Below, piece by piece: positions 13,328-20,484 of a DNA stretch of 35,041 nucleotides (position 1 is the stretch's first letter; every line of letters begins with the position of its first letter). A model generated the notes under the pieces. The model was not told the DNA's origin. It searched no databases and saw only the letters and a program-made list of their open reading frames with translations. A program made the position numbers and the translations under genes. The stretch covers positions 1 through 35,041 of the IMG/VR virus record IMGVR_UViG_3300025890_000064. The stretch is one strand, 5' to 3'. This DNA comes from a virus.

Positions 13328-13853
13328 CACTCAACTTCAACAAGCAGTCTTCGGATTGCATACTCGTAGATTCGGCACAGTTGCCGAGATTATGATTAAG
13401 AAGATTGTAAAAGCAGATAACAGCGATCAGTTGTCATACGATTTATTTGATAAATTTGATGGTAGTCGTATAGAGTGTAAATTTTCGAGAGTTCAAAAGA
13501 AAGCAGAGCTGAAGATAACGGACAACAACTTGTTCAAAGCTCTAGAATGCGAAGCCAATCGCGATATCATGTATCATCAATGGCAAGATTACGACTGGGA
13601 TTGTAATATCCAACAAGTCAAAAAAGAAGAATTTGATGTTCTTTTTTATGGAGTATTCTTTAAAGACATGGTGTTAATATTCAGGTGTAATGCTAGTAAT
13701 ATTGGTACTGAAATGAGATACTCTAACAAACAACACCGTGGTAATACTGGTGAAGGTCAGTTCCATTTGAACAGACAAACATTTAAGTATCACTTAGATT
13801 ACCACTTATTTAAAACATTAACTTATGGAGAATTATTAGAATGGCTAAAGTAG
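13320..13853 (+). CDS. PD-(D/E)XK nuclease-like protein
   Basis: The 177-residue protein shows the core of a restriction-endonuclease fold: an N-terminal helix with Glu23 (GTVAEIMIKK), an Asp in SYDLFDKFDG, and the I-E52-C-K54 motif in SRIECKFSRV. Metal-dependent cleavage of DNA is likely; whether it acts in host DNA breakdown, recombination or repair cannot be told. It lies between primase and polymerase with overlaps of 8 and 13 bases, arguing for a role in replication or recombination. Confidence 0.7.
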   Translation: MDSTQLQQAVFGLHTRRFGTVAEIMIKKIVKADNSDQLSYDLFDKFDGSRIECKFSRVQKKAELKITDNNLFKALECEANRDIMYHQWQDYDWDCNIQQVKKEEFDVLFYGVFFKDMVLIFRCNASNIGTEMRYSNKQHRGNTGEGQFHLNRQTFKYHLDYHLFKTLTYGELLEWLK

Positions 13854-16102
13854 CACTTATAGAAACCAAGCCAACAAGTACAAACTTCGATAGATATTTC
13901 GAGTTTGAATTTGAACGCTTTGCGTTATGTTCTGATAGTTCTGTCGCAAAAGTTCTAAAGAAAGATGTAGACCTAGACTTGAACCCTGATGACTATGACT
14001 GGTTGATTCTAGTCGGAGCAGAAGCTTTCAAGCAGTATACTAGGAAAACATCTGTGACGGAATATAATGGTAAAATTATTGATGAGAAGTTTTTAGCACT
14101 TATCAATCCTGCTATTATTAAATTTAAACCTGAAGCTAAGAAATCCTTTGAAGAAGCTATTGAAAGTATCTCGAAGTATGTTAGCGGAGAACTAAAGATA
14201 GAGAAACTATCAGAGGATAAATGTTATGGCATACAAGACAAAGAAACAGCAATCGCGTTTATACAGAAAGCGATCGACCACCCGCTACCGTACGTTGCTC
14301 TCGACTCAGAGACAAGTGCGTTATATTGTCGCGATGGTTATATGCTTGGATTTTCTCTTTCTTATGAGCCTGATCACGGTATATATTGTGACGCTGATGT
14401 AATTGATGAAGATGTCGAAGCAAAAATGCAGGAACTCTTCAACAAGAAGACAGTAGTATTTCACAATGCGAAGTTCGACTTACAATGGTTTATTTACCAT
14501 TTTAATTTTGAGTTTCCAAACTTCGAAGATACAATGCTTATGCATTATATGTTTGACGAGAACCCTGGTACACATGGACTTAAACAACTAGCAATGAAGC
14601 ATACTCCTTTCGGGGATTATGAGAAACCGCTAGAAGATTGGAGTGCAGAGTACAGGCGTTCACATGGCATACTAAAGGAAGCCTTTAGTTATGACCTAAT
14701 CCCTTTTGATATAATGAAAGACTATGCAGCTATGGACACAGTCGTAACATTTGCATTGTATCAAAAGATGAGGCCAGCAATTGAGAAGAACAAGAAACTC
14801 TTATGGGTTTATGAGAATATTCTACTCGAAGGCTGTAACTTCTTAAGACAAGTTGAAAACAATGGAGTGCCTTTCGACCGTGAGCGACTAGAGTTTGCTC
14901 AGGGTGTAATGCAGGAAGATATAACTCAAGCAGTTGCCGAGTTATACGAGTTTCCTGAAGTGAGACAGTTTGAGAAAGCACAGGGTAAAGATTTTAACCC
15001 AAACTCCACAGTACAACTTCGATCCCTTTTATTTGATTATATCAATCTAACCCCAACGGGTAAGAAAACTGGAACAGGTGCCCATAGCACAGATGCAGAA
15101 GTCTTAGGACAACTTGCAGATGATCACGCCGTTCCTAAACATATCCTAGAGATAAGACAAAAGAATAAGATTAAGACTACATATCTTGATAAAATTATAC
15201 CAAATCTTGATAGAGATTCTAGATTGCGTACTGGGTTTAACTTACACAGTACAACTTCTGGTCGTCTATCTTCTAGTGGTAAACTGAATATGCAACAGTT
15301 ACCTAGGGATAATCCCACGGTTAAAGGTTGCATTAAAGCAAAAGAAGGGCACAAAATCGTCTCTATGGACTTAACAACGGCAGAAGTGTATGTTGCCGCA
15401 GTTTTGGCGAAAGACGTAGGACTGCAACAGGTATTCAAAGATGGAGGCAACTTCCATTCGAGTATCGCAAAGCAAGTCTTTAATCTACCATGCGATGTTG
15501 CGCAAGTCGATGAACTATACGGAGACAAGCGTCAACAGGCGAAAGCTGTTACATTTGGTATTATGTACGGTGCAGGCCCAGCTAAGATTTCATGGCAGGT
15601 TACGAAGGACTCTGGTTCGGAGTTCTCAATGCAAGATGCTCAGAGAGTTATCGCGGATTATTTCCAATCATTCCCCAATCTTAAGAAATGGTTAGATGAT
15701 TGCGGTGCGTATATTCGTGCCAATGCTTTCATTTATTCAGAGTTTGGAAGGAAGCGTCGTCTTCCTAATGCCAAGTCAAAAGACAAAGGTATTGCGTCTC
15801 ACGAAGTAAGAAGCGGAATTAACTTTCTAGTACAGTCCGTCGCATCGGACATAAACCTATTGGGTGCGATAGACATGCAACACTACATCAATAGAAATGG
15901 AATGAACTCCAAGATATTTGGGCTAGTGCACGATTCAATTCTTGCAGAAGTGCCTGAAGATGAAATGGAGGTCTATTGTGAGAACCTGAGATTCTACGTT
16001 CAAAAAGACCGTGGGCTCTCTATACCCGGCACTCCAGTTGGTTGTGACTTTGAAATAGGTGACGATTACAGCTTTGAGAAATGGGATAAATTTTATAAAT
16101 AA
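13841..16102 (+). CDS. polA: Family A DNA polymerase with 3'-5' exonuclease
   Basis: The 753-residue replicative polymerase has three parts. Residues 1-130 look like a degenerate uracil-DNA-glycosylase-type fold (ILVGAEAFKQY, then FLALINPAI). The proofreading exonuclease has D155-x-E157 (YVALDSETSAL), FHNAKFD (207-213) and Y295-x3-D299. The polymerase has motif A with Asp510 and Glu515 (SMDLTTAEVY), motif B R564-x3-K568-x3-F572-G-x2-Y576, and motif C V-H697-D698-S699, where most relatives have HDE. Phe572 aligns with E. coli Phe762, a state usually linked with lytic marine phages. There is no 5'-3' nuclease domain; that activity is encoded at 28448-29296. Confidence 0.96.
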   Translation: MAKVALIETKPTSTNFDRYFEFEFERFALCSDSSVAKVLKKDVDLDLNPDDYDWLILVGAEAFKQYTRKTSVTEYNGKIIDEKFLALINPAIIKFKPEAKKSFEEAIESISKYVSGELKIEKLSEDKCYGIQDKETAIAFIQKAIDHPLPYVALDSETSALYCRDGYMLGFSLSYEPDHGIYCDADVIDEDVEAKMQELFNKKTVVFHNAKFDLQWFIYHFNFEFPNFEDTMLMHYMFDENPGTHGLKQLAMKHTPFGDYEKPLEDWSAEYRRSHGILKEAFSYDLIPFDIMKDYAAMDTVVTFALYQKMRPAIEKNKKLLWVYENILLEGCNFLRQVENNGVPFDRERLEFAQGVMQEDITQAVAELYEFPEVRQFEKAQGKDFNPNSTVQLRSLLFDYINLTPTGKKTGTGAHSTDAEVLGQLADDHAVPKHILEIRQKNKIKTTYLDKIIPNLDRDSRLRTGFNLHSTTSGRLSSSGKLNMQQLPRDNPTVKGCIKAKEGHKIVSMDLTTAEVYVAAVLAKDVGLQQVFKDGGNFHSSIAKQVFNLPCDVAQVDELYGDKRQQAKAVTFGIMYGAGPAKISWQVTKDSGSEFSMQDAQRVIADYFQSFPNLKKWLDDCGAYIRANAFIYSEFGRKRRLPNAKSKDKGIASHEVRSGINFLVQSVASDINLLGAIDMQHYINRNGMNSKIFGLVHDSILAEVPEDEMEVYCENLRFYVQKDRGLSIPGTPVGCDFEIGDDYSFEKWDKFYK

Positions 16103-16260
16103 TGAAATATGTAAAAGCAACGGCAGGTTGCATTTATCAAAAATTAAGAGTTAACAGACATGATATCTATATGGATCGGCATACAGCAGATGATATATTT
16201 ATGGCGGTGTTAATGGTCTTAGTACTTGGGACAATGTGGCTGAGCCTTATTCAACTATAG
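16102..16260 (+). CDS. Small membrane protein (52 residues)
   Basis: The ORF begins in the stop codon of the polymerase (TAATG). A polar, basic N-terminal half (MKYVKATAGCIYQKLRVNRH) is followed by one membrane helix, IFMAVLMVLVLGTMWLSL, near the C-terminus. No family recognised. It ends just before the SDR gene, the same arrangement as the small membrane protein at 34402-34527 before the second SDR. Confidence 0.6.
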   Translation: MKYVKATAGCIYQKLRVNRHDIYMDRHTADDIFMAVLMVLVLGTMWLSLIQL

Positions 16261-16262
16261 AG

Positions 16263-16898
16263 ATGAAAAATATGTTTAAAGGAAAACGCGTAGGCGTAAC
16301 AGGACACACTAGCGGTATCGGTAAAGAGATTTATGAGTATTGTATGCACCACGGTGCAGATGTGAGGGGATATAGCAGGTCTAATGGCTTCAATATGAAG
16401 GATAGGGAAGGTGATCATATCATCAATGACCTATTACGTTGGGACTGTGATATATTTTTTAACCATGCGTGGTACCCGCGAGTACAAGGTAAACTATTAA
16501 AGATTCTCTATAAACAATGGGAAAAGAAAGAGAAGATAATCATTAACACAGGCTCTGCAAGCGCGTATTACGCAGTAGGTGCCAGCATCTATGAAAGTGA
16601 CAAAGCTGAGTTAAGAGACTTCTGTATTGCGAGAGCAATACAATATCCCCACGCTAACAAATGTCGAATACACAATGTTAGTATGGGTTGGACTAATAGT
16701 AGATATCTGACGAACGTAGAAGATGAAAAGTACTGGATTGACCCGTACGAAGCTGCTCTCGTTCTTATGAATCTAGCCCAACCACAAAATTACATGATGA
16801 CGGAAGTCTTATGTAATAGTATGTATAAACCGATGGAAGACATGATTAAATTAAAAGACGTTGCAACCGCTAACGTAGTCATGGATTTACAGAAGTAA
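16263..16898 (+). CDS. Short-chain dehydrogenase/reductase (SDR)-like protein
   Basis: The Rossmann fold begins with RVGVTGHTSGIGKEIYEYC, carrying the TGxxxGIG cofactor motif. The usual NNAG is replaced by FFNHAW. The catalytic Ser is in IINTGSASA and the YxxxK pair in IYESDKAEL. At about 211 residues it is short for the family and may lack a full substrate loop. It probably oxidises or reduces a sugar or nucleotide-sugar-like substrate, but that is inference. Starts are possible at GTG 16236, ATG 16263 or ATG 16272 (the last with AGAG about ten bases upstream). Its paralogue at 34524 shares the NHA-x(6)-Q-x3-L pattern. Confidence 0.78.
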   Translation: MKNMFKGKRVGVTGHTSGIGKEIYEYCMHHGADVRGYSRSNGFNMKDREGDHIINDLLRWDCDIFFNHAWYPRVQGKLLKILYKQWEKKEKIIINTGSASAYYAVGASIYESDKAELRDFCIARAIQYPHANKCRIHNVSMGWTNSRYLTNVEDEKYWIDPYEAALVLMNLAQPQNYMMTEVLCNSMYKPMEDMIKLKDVATANVVMDLQK

Positions 16899-17449
16899 TG
16901 TTCGGTTTCAAAGTCTTTAAGAAGTTAGCAACTGACGAAGAGTGCCAACACATTATCGATTCTAGTGATAGAAAAGATGATGACTATCTACAAAACAGGT
17001 GGGAAGTCAAAAAATTTGATATCCCACAGTCGCTAACTGACAAAGCCCAAAAGTGCCTAGGCAATGAGAAGATTATTGCGTCTAGAGTGCAGACTTATTT
17101 CCCAGGAAATAGCTTTGCTCCACATAGAGACGCTATATGGTACTCGATACCTGAGCATGGAAGTGCAAAAGAAGTATATAAACGAGACAGAAATTTAAGT
17201 ATGTCTATAGTACTAAATGATGACTTCAGAGGTGGAGACTTATATATTGCAGGGAAAAATACACATCTTCAAAAAGGAGATGGAGTAATGTTCTCTGCAA
17301 TGGCATTACACTGGGTAACTGGTATATTGTCTGGTTGCAGAATGAGTGTCGCCGTTTGGAGTGGCACATGGGACTTTAAACCAATAACCAAGGAAAAAGA
17401 GATGGAAATATCAGCCATTCAAGATAAAGGGGATCTAGCACATGGATAG
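16898..17449 (+). CDS. 2OG-Fe(II) oxygenase, prolyl-4-hydroxylase-like
   Basis: The 183-residue protein has the complete 2-oxoglutarate/iron facial triad: His76-x-Asp78 in FAPHRDAIWY, His138 in MALHWVTGI, and Arg148 for 2-oxoglutarate in GCRMSVAVW. The strand LSMSIVLNDDFRGGDLYI between them is typical of the P4Hc subgroup. Such enzymes hydroxylate amino acids, nucleobases or small molecules. It is coupled to the SDR (TAATG) and overlaps the QueC-like gene by 8 bases. A second oxygenase is at 19939-20484. Confidence 0.85.
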   Translation: MFGFKVFKKLATDEECQHIIDSSDRKDDDYLQNRWEVKKFDIPQSLTDKAQKCLGNEKIIASRVQTYFPGNSFAPHRDAIWYSIPEHGSAKEVYKRDRNLSMSIVLNDDFRGGDLYIAGKNTHLQKGDGVMFSAMALHWVTGILSGCRMSVAVWSGTWDFKPITKEKEMEISAIQDKGDLAHG

Positions 17450-18263
17450 ACCTAAGAATCAACCTAAAACAATTGTTAGCAAAATAGAAAATGCTATTTT
17501 GAAAACCAGTCAGGAAATGGCAGCAGCCATTATGAAAAACCCTGAAGTTAATACATACATGCCTGTATCGGCAGGGATTGAGTCAACAGCAGCTTTAATA
17601 TATGCTGTAAGAGACCCCGATCTCAAACCTTTTTGTGTACATTGGTATGAACAACGCTATGGTCTGTTCGCAGATGCAATGGCGTTTTATACACAAAAAC
17701 AAGCAGAATACTTTAACTTACCATATGGTAACGACAAGTCTATGCTTTCCATGTTACCCCATACCAAGGAAGTCCCGATAATTGTATCGGGACTCTCCTC
17801 TTTTATGTCAATGGCTTTAGCACAGCCAGGCGGTATTAAATTTAAGTGGTTTATGATGGGTGCAAACGCAGAAGATGATATGCGTATGCGCTTACAATTT
17901 AGAGAGTATAGAAAAATCATGGCAACGTATGCTAGTGATGTACTAGACGGCTCTGGAGTAGATATACGAAAAGTTATCGAAGATATACCACAAGTGCTCA
18001 ACCCCCTAGACTTTTTAACAAAGTCTGAAATGTATGCTTTAATTATTAGAGAAGAGCCTGCCTTATTAGATACTATATGGAGCTGTATTGTTCCCAAAGG
18101 TACACTAAAAGACAAACAAGGCAAGATTACAGGATATGTTCCATGCGGGGAGTGTTTCAAGTGTCATGAGCTTCAACAAGCAAAGAAAACAGCAGCTGAC
18201 GCGGTATTTAGGTACCAAGAAGGCATTAAATACTTTAGTACAATTTTGAAGGATATGACGTAA
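17442..18263 (+). CDS. QueC-like PP-loop ATPase with zinc site
   Basis: QueC makes 7-cyano-7-deazaguanine (preQ0) with ATP and ammonia. Here the PP-loop reads S43-A-G-I-E-S48-T instead of SGGxDS, while the zinc site is intact: Cys215 (IWSC), Cys235, Cys238 and Cys241 (PCGECFKCHEL). The 273-residue length is somewhat longer than QueC (about 230). No QueD, QueE, FolE, QueF or DpdA is seen in the window, so a full deazaguanine pathway would need genes elsewhere or from the host; alternatively it is an adenylating ligase of another substrate. A perfect hairpin (17771-17794) lies in the gene. Overlaps both neighbours. Confidence 0.75.
   Translation: MDRPKNQPKTIVSKIENAILKTSQEMAAAIMKNPEVNTYMPVSAGIESTAALIYAVRDPDLKPFCVHWYEQRYGLFADAMAFYTQKQAEYFNLPYGNDKSMLSMLPHTKEVPIIVSGLSSFMSMALAQPGGIKFKWFMMGANAEDDMRMRLQFREYRKIMATYASDVLDGSGVDIRKVIEDIPQVLNPLDFLTKSEMYALIIREEPALLDTIWSCIVPKGTLKDKQGKITGYVPCGECFKCHELQQAKKTAADAVFRYQEGIKYFSTILKDMT
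17771..17805 (+). other. Perfect intragenic hairpin with T-rich tail
   Basis: AGTCCCGATA (17771-17780) and TATCGGGACT (17785-17794) form a 10-bp perfect stem with loop ATTG. A pyrimidine-rich tract ending in TTTT follows. It resembles a weak terminator or an RNA-processing hairpin within the QueC-like gene. Confidence 0.5.
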
Positions 18264-18886
18264 TGAGAAACCTTGTTGGGGAACACATATACGAAAGTGG
18301 CTATAGAAAAGTAGCCTGTCATTATGACGAGATGACAAAAGACGAGTATACTACAATGATACGAAATAGAGTACAAAACTTTGTAGTACAAAATAAACGA
18401 ATTATGAACCCAGTTGATAAACTGGACGCTTTCTCATACTTTCTTTGGATAGAGAATCCAGAGGGAGAAATGGTAGCTTGCATTAGGATTCAACCTAATG
18501 AGATTTCTTACATTACAGACCCAGTAAGAAAATACTGTATATGGGATAGAGCGTGGATAACTGATCCTACAGTTTCATTGTTTCCAGTACCCGAGTTCTC
18601 AGACGCAAATGCGTATATTTGGACTCCAGATTGGATAGCAAGAATAACTGGTTGTTCTAATTCTACAATGGACATGTACGAAGACACTCACTCAATATTG
18701 ATGTTCTTCCAAAAATACATGCCAGGATTGAGATACATTGAAAGTAAGCCCGATGAGTGGGGTTACGACGGATTTACGTGGGTCTACGAAAGTATGCCCT
18801 TAGAGGAAGCTGCCCCTATTATAAGGAAATATATTGAATCGAAAGATGAATCGCTCGTTGCAACAAAGGCACCGAAGACAGCGTAG
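18263..18886 (+). CDS. GNAT/AHL-synthase-like protein (tentative)
   Basis: The 207-residue protein has SYFLWIENPEGEMVACIRIQ at about 52-71, followed by a central segment with YCIWDRAWI. This loosely resembles the fold of acyl-homoserine-lactone synthases and related N-acyltransferases (strand, turn with Asn-Pro-x-Gly, strand with R-I). There is no clear acetyl-CoA-binding R/Q-x-x-G-x-G/A loop. It sits between the QueC-like gene (TAATG overlap) and a conserved phage gene. I give the family only as a guess; the ORF itself is sound. Confidence 0.5.
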   Translation: MRNLVGEHIYESGYRKVACHYDEMTKDEYTTMIRNRVQNFVVQNKRIMNPVDKLDAFSYFLWIENPEGEMVACIRIQPNEISYITDPVRKYCIWDRAWITDPTVSLFPVPEFSDANAYIWTPDWIARITGCSNSTMDMYEDTHSILMFFQKYMPGLRYIESKPDEWGYDGFTWVYESMPLEEAAPIIRKYIESKDESLVATKAPKTA

Positions 18887-18896
18887 AATATGGTCT

Positions 18897-19409
18897 ATGC
18901 AAAACAATAACAAAGATGAGTACTTAATAACCGACAAAGATGATTTAGAATATCCTCTTTACGTTATACATAGTGATAATGTTGACCTAGTAGATGGTAT
19001 ATTATGGCTAGACGATCAAGTACTTGATGATAGAAATATGGTTGGAAATAGCCTAGGTAGACGAAGGCTTCAGAGTCCAATGAATAGTTTATATAATCTA
19101 AAGTATCAAATTGAAGATATTAGAGGTCTAATGAAACATAGGCAAAAAACTTTTATTGATACCAATGGTAATATATTTAACTATGAAAAAACAGATACAG
19201 TACAGATTAAGTATCACAAGATTAAAAAAAGAGAAAAGAAAGAAGTTGCAACAGTATTGTGGCTAAAAGGTTGCCCATTTCCTTTCTCAGAAAAACGACC
19301 ACCCGCAGACGAAATAACATGGGCGGGCGTTATGTATAAGAATGGTATTCCCTGGCACATCTATGATTTTGCCGAAGAAGAAAAGAAAGCCACATGGAGA
19401 AAAATATGA
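18897..19409 (+). CDS. Conserved phage protein, function unknown
   Basis: The 170-residue protein contains LEYPLYVIHSDNVDLVDGIL, then DDQVLDDRNMVGNSLGRRRL, and TFIDTNGNIFNYEKTDTVQI. I recall this layout from T4-like cyanophages and other marine phages. A role has not been assigned. I take ATG 18897, just after the previous stop; the frame is open upstream from TTG 18834, but that part (MNRKMNRSLQQRHRRQRR) overlaps the previous gene. Its stop shares bases with the glutaredoxin start (ATGA). Confidence 0.65.
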   Translation: MQNNNKDEYLITDKDDLEYPLYVIHSDNVDLVDGILWLDDQVLDDRNMVGNSLGRRRLQSPMNSLYNLKYQIEDIRGLMKHRQKTFIDTNGNIFNYEKTDTVQIKYHKIKKREKKEVATVLWLKGCPFPFSEKRPPADEITWAGVMYKNGIPWHIYDFAEEEKKATWRKI

Positions 19410-19648
19410 ATATAGAAATTTTTGGAAAAACAAACTGTACTTACTGCGATAAAGCTAAGTTTGTAGCTCAGGCTTTTATACAGGAAACAAAGCATACATA
19501 TGAGTATAAACAGTTAGGAACTGATTTTGATATGCAATTTGTTGCAGAAAACTTTCCTACTGCTAGAACATTTCCACAAATTAGAATTGATGGAGAAAAC
19601 ATAGGCGGGTATACAGAGTTTGAGGAGAAAATTAGTGGACTTAGATAA
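19406..19648 (+). CDS. grx: Glutaredoxin
   Basis: The 80-residue thioredoxin-fold protein has a dithiol active site C11-T-Y-C14, the cis-proline segment ARTFPQIRIDG and the GSH-binding turn IGGYTEF. It probably passes electrons to the phage ribonucleotide reductase encoded at 29286-32017, whose NrdA ends in a Cys pair. ATG 19406 overlaps the previous stop (ATGA) with GGAGA just upstream; an in-frame ATG 19394 is less likely. Confidence 0.9.
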   Translation: MNIEIFGKTNCTYCDKAKFVAQAFIQETKHTYEYKQLGTDFDMQFVAENFPTARTFPQIRIDGENIGGYTEFEEKISGLR

Positions 19649-19961
19649 AATAATAGAAAAGATGCAAAAAGGTATAGTCTTACTAGAGTATACGAGTTTA
19701 ATCTCAGGGACACAAAAACATAGAGAAATGACTCTGTGTCCTGCTTTTATTCCAGATGGTAAAAGAATAGTTAACTCTGATAAATGGAAACAAAGTCAAA
19801 ATAGCAAACTTATTTGTTTTGATTTAGAGTTCCAAAACTGGGACGATATAGACAAAGACACTATTACCAGTTGGAAGCTATTAGAGAAAGAAAAGAACTT
19901 TAAGAAAATACAAGCATCACTTACGGACTTAAACCACGATGGCGAAATCGATAACGATTAA
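19635..19961 (+). CDS. WYL_2-like Sm-fold protein with an EF-hand-like tail
   Basis: This 108-residue protein carries EMTLCPAFIPD, a separate strand LICFDLEFQNWDDI and DTITSWKLLE, matching the small Sm-like beta-barrel family called WYL_2 (DUF2693) found in phages, thought to bind nucleic acids or ligands. The extreme C-terminus reads DLNHDGEIDND, which fits the start of an EF-hand or dockerin Ca2+ loop (D-x-N-x-D-G-x-I). GTG 19635 follows GAGGAGA at a good distance and is preferred to TTG 19620. It overlaps both neighbours. Confidence 0.6.
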   Translation: MDLDKIIEKMQKGIVLLEYTSLISGTQKHREMTLCPAFIPDGKRIVNSDKWKQSQNSKLICFDLEFQNWDDIDKDTITSWKLLEKEKNFKKIQASLTDLNHDGEIDND

Positions 19962-20484
19962 AAACTTTTTACCTGAGTACAAATTAGAATGGTTGAGAAA
20001 TTATTCTGAAATGGCTATTAGTAACCCTTCTATGCAGGTAAGTTTTGTCGATAATGGAAAACAAAAGCGAGTAGATAGACTATATTACTCTTTAAATACT
20101 CCATTATGGGTATTTCAAGAAATTAGACTACAAGCGGAAAAACAATTTCCAGAGTTCGCCCCATTAACATTTAGACCTGATTCGTATGGTCATATAATGC
20201 ACTATAAAGAGCCAGGCGATGGATTGAAGTGGCATAAAGATCAAAACTTAGGTCGAGTATCTGGTAGTCTCAGTTTGACACCTGATGAGAAGCATGACGG
20301 AGGAGACTTAGAAATAGAAAATATGAAAATAGATAGTTCATATAATACTCTAAATCTATATAGTTATGACACAAGACATAGAGTTTCAGATTTAAATTAT
20401 GGAGAAAAAATGAGTTTAGTATTATGGTTGCCCCAAGTAGGGCAAAAAGTGTCAGGTCAAGATATATTATGGAAGTATGAATAA
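19939..20484 (+). CDS. 2OG-Fe(II) oxygenase-like protein
   Basis: The 181-residue protein has H99-x-D101 in LKWHKDQNLG, a distal His147 in YDTRHRVSDL, and GEKMSLVLW at the end of the double-stranded beta helix. At the place of the usual 2-oxoglutarate-binding Arg there is Lys157. GGDLEIENMKI resembles AlkB/P4H-type oxygenases. It overlaps the WYL_2-like gene by 23 bases and is coupled to AsnB (TAATG). Substrate unknown. It differs clearly from the oxygenase at 16898-17449, so the two are not recent copies. Confidence 0.75.
   Translation: MAKSITIKNFLPEYKLEWLRNYSEMAISNPSMQVSFVDNGKQKRVDRLYYSLNTPLWVFQEIRLQAEKQFPEFAPLTFRPDSYGHIMHYKEPGDGLKWHKDQNLGRVSGSLSLTPDEKHDGGDLEIENMKIDSSYNTLNLYSYDTRHRVSDLNYGEKMSLVLWLPQVGQKVSGQDILWKYE

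Noticed and set aside
15124-15528. 134-codon frame on the - strand within the polymerase gene
   Set aside because: The + strand carries polymerase motifs; no other gene in the window is on the - strand.
17687-18160. 157-codon frame on the - strand within the QueC-like gene
   Set aside because: No start context or family pattern, and the + frame has PP-loop and zinc motifs.
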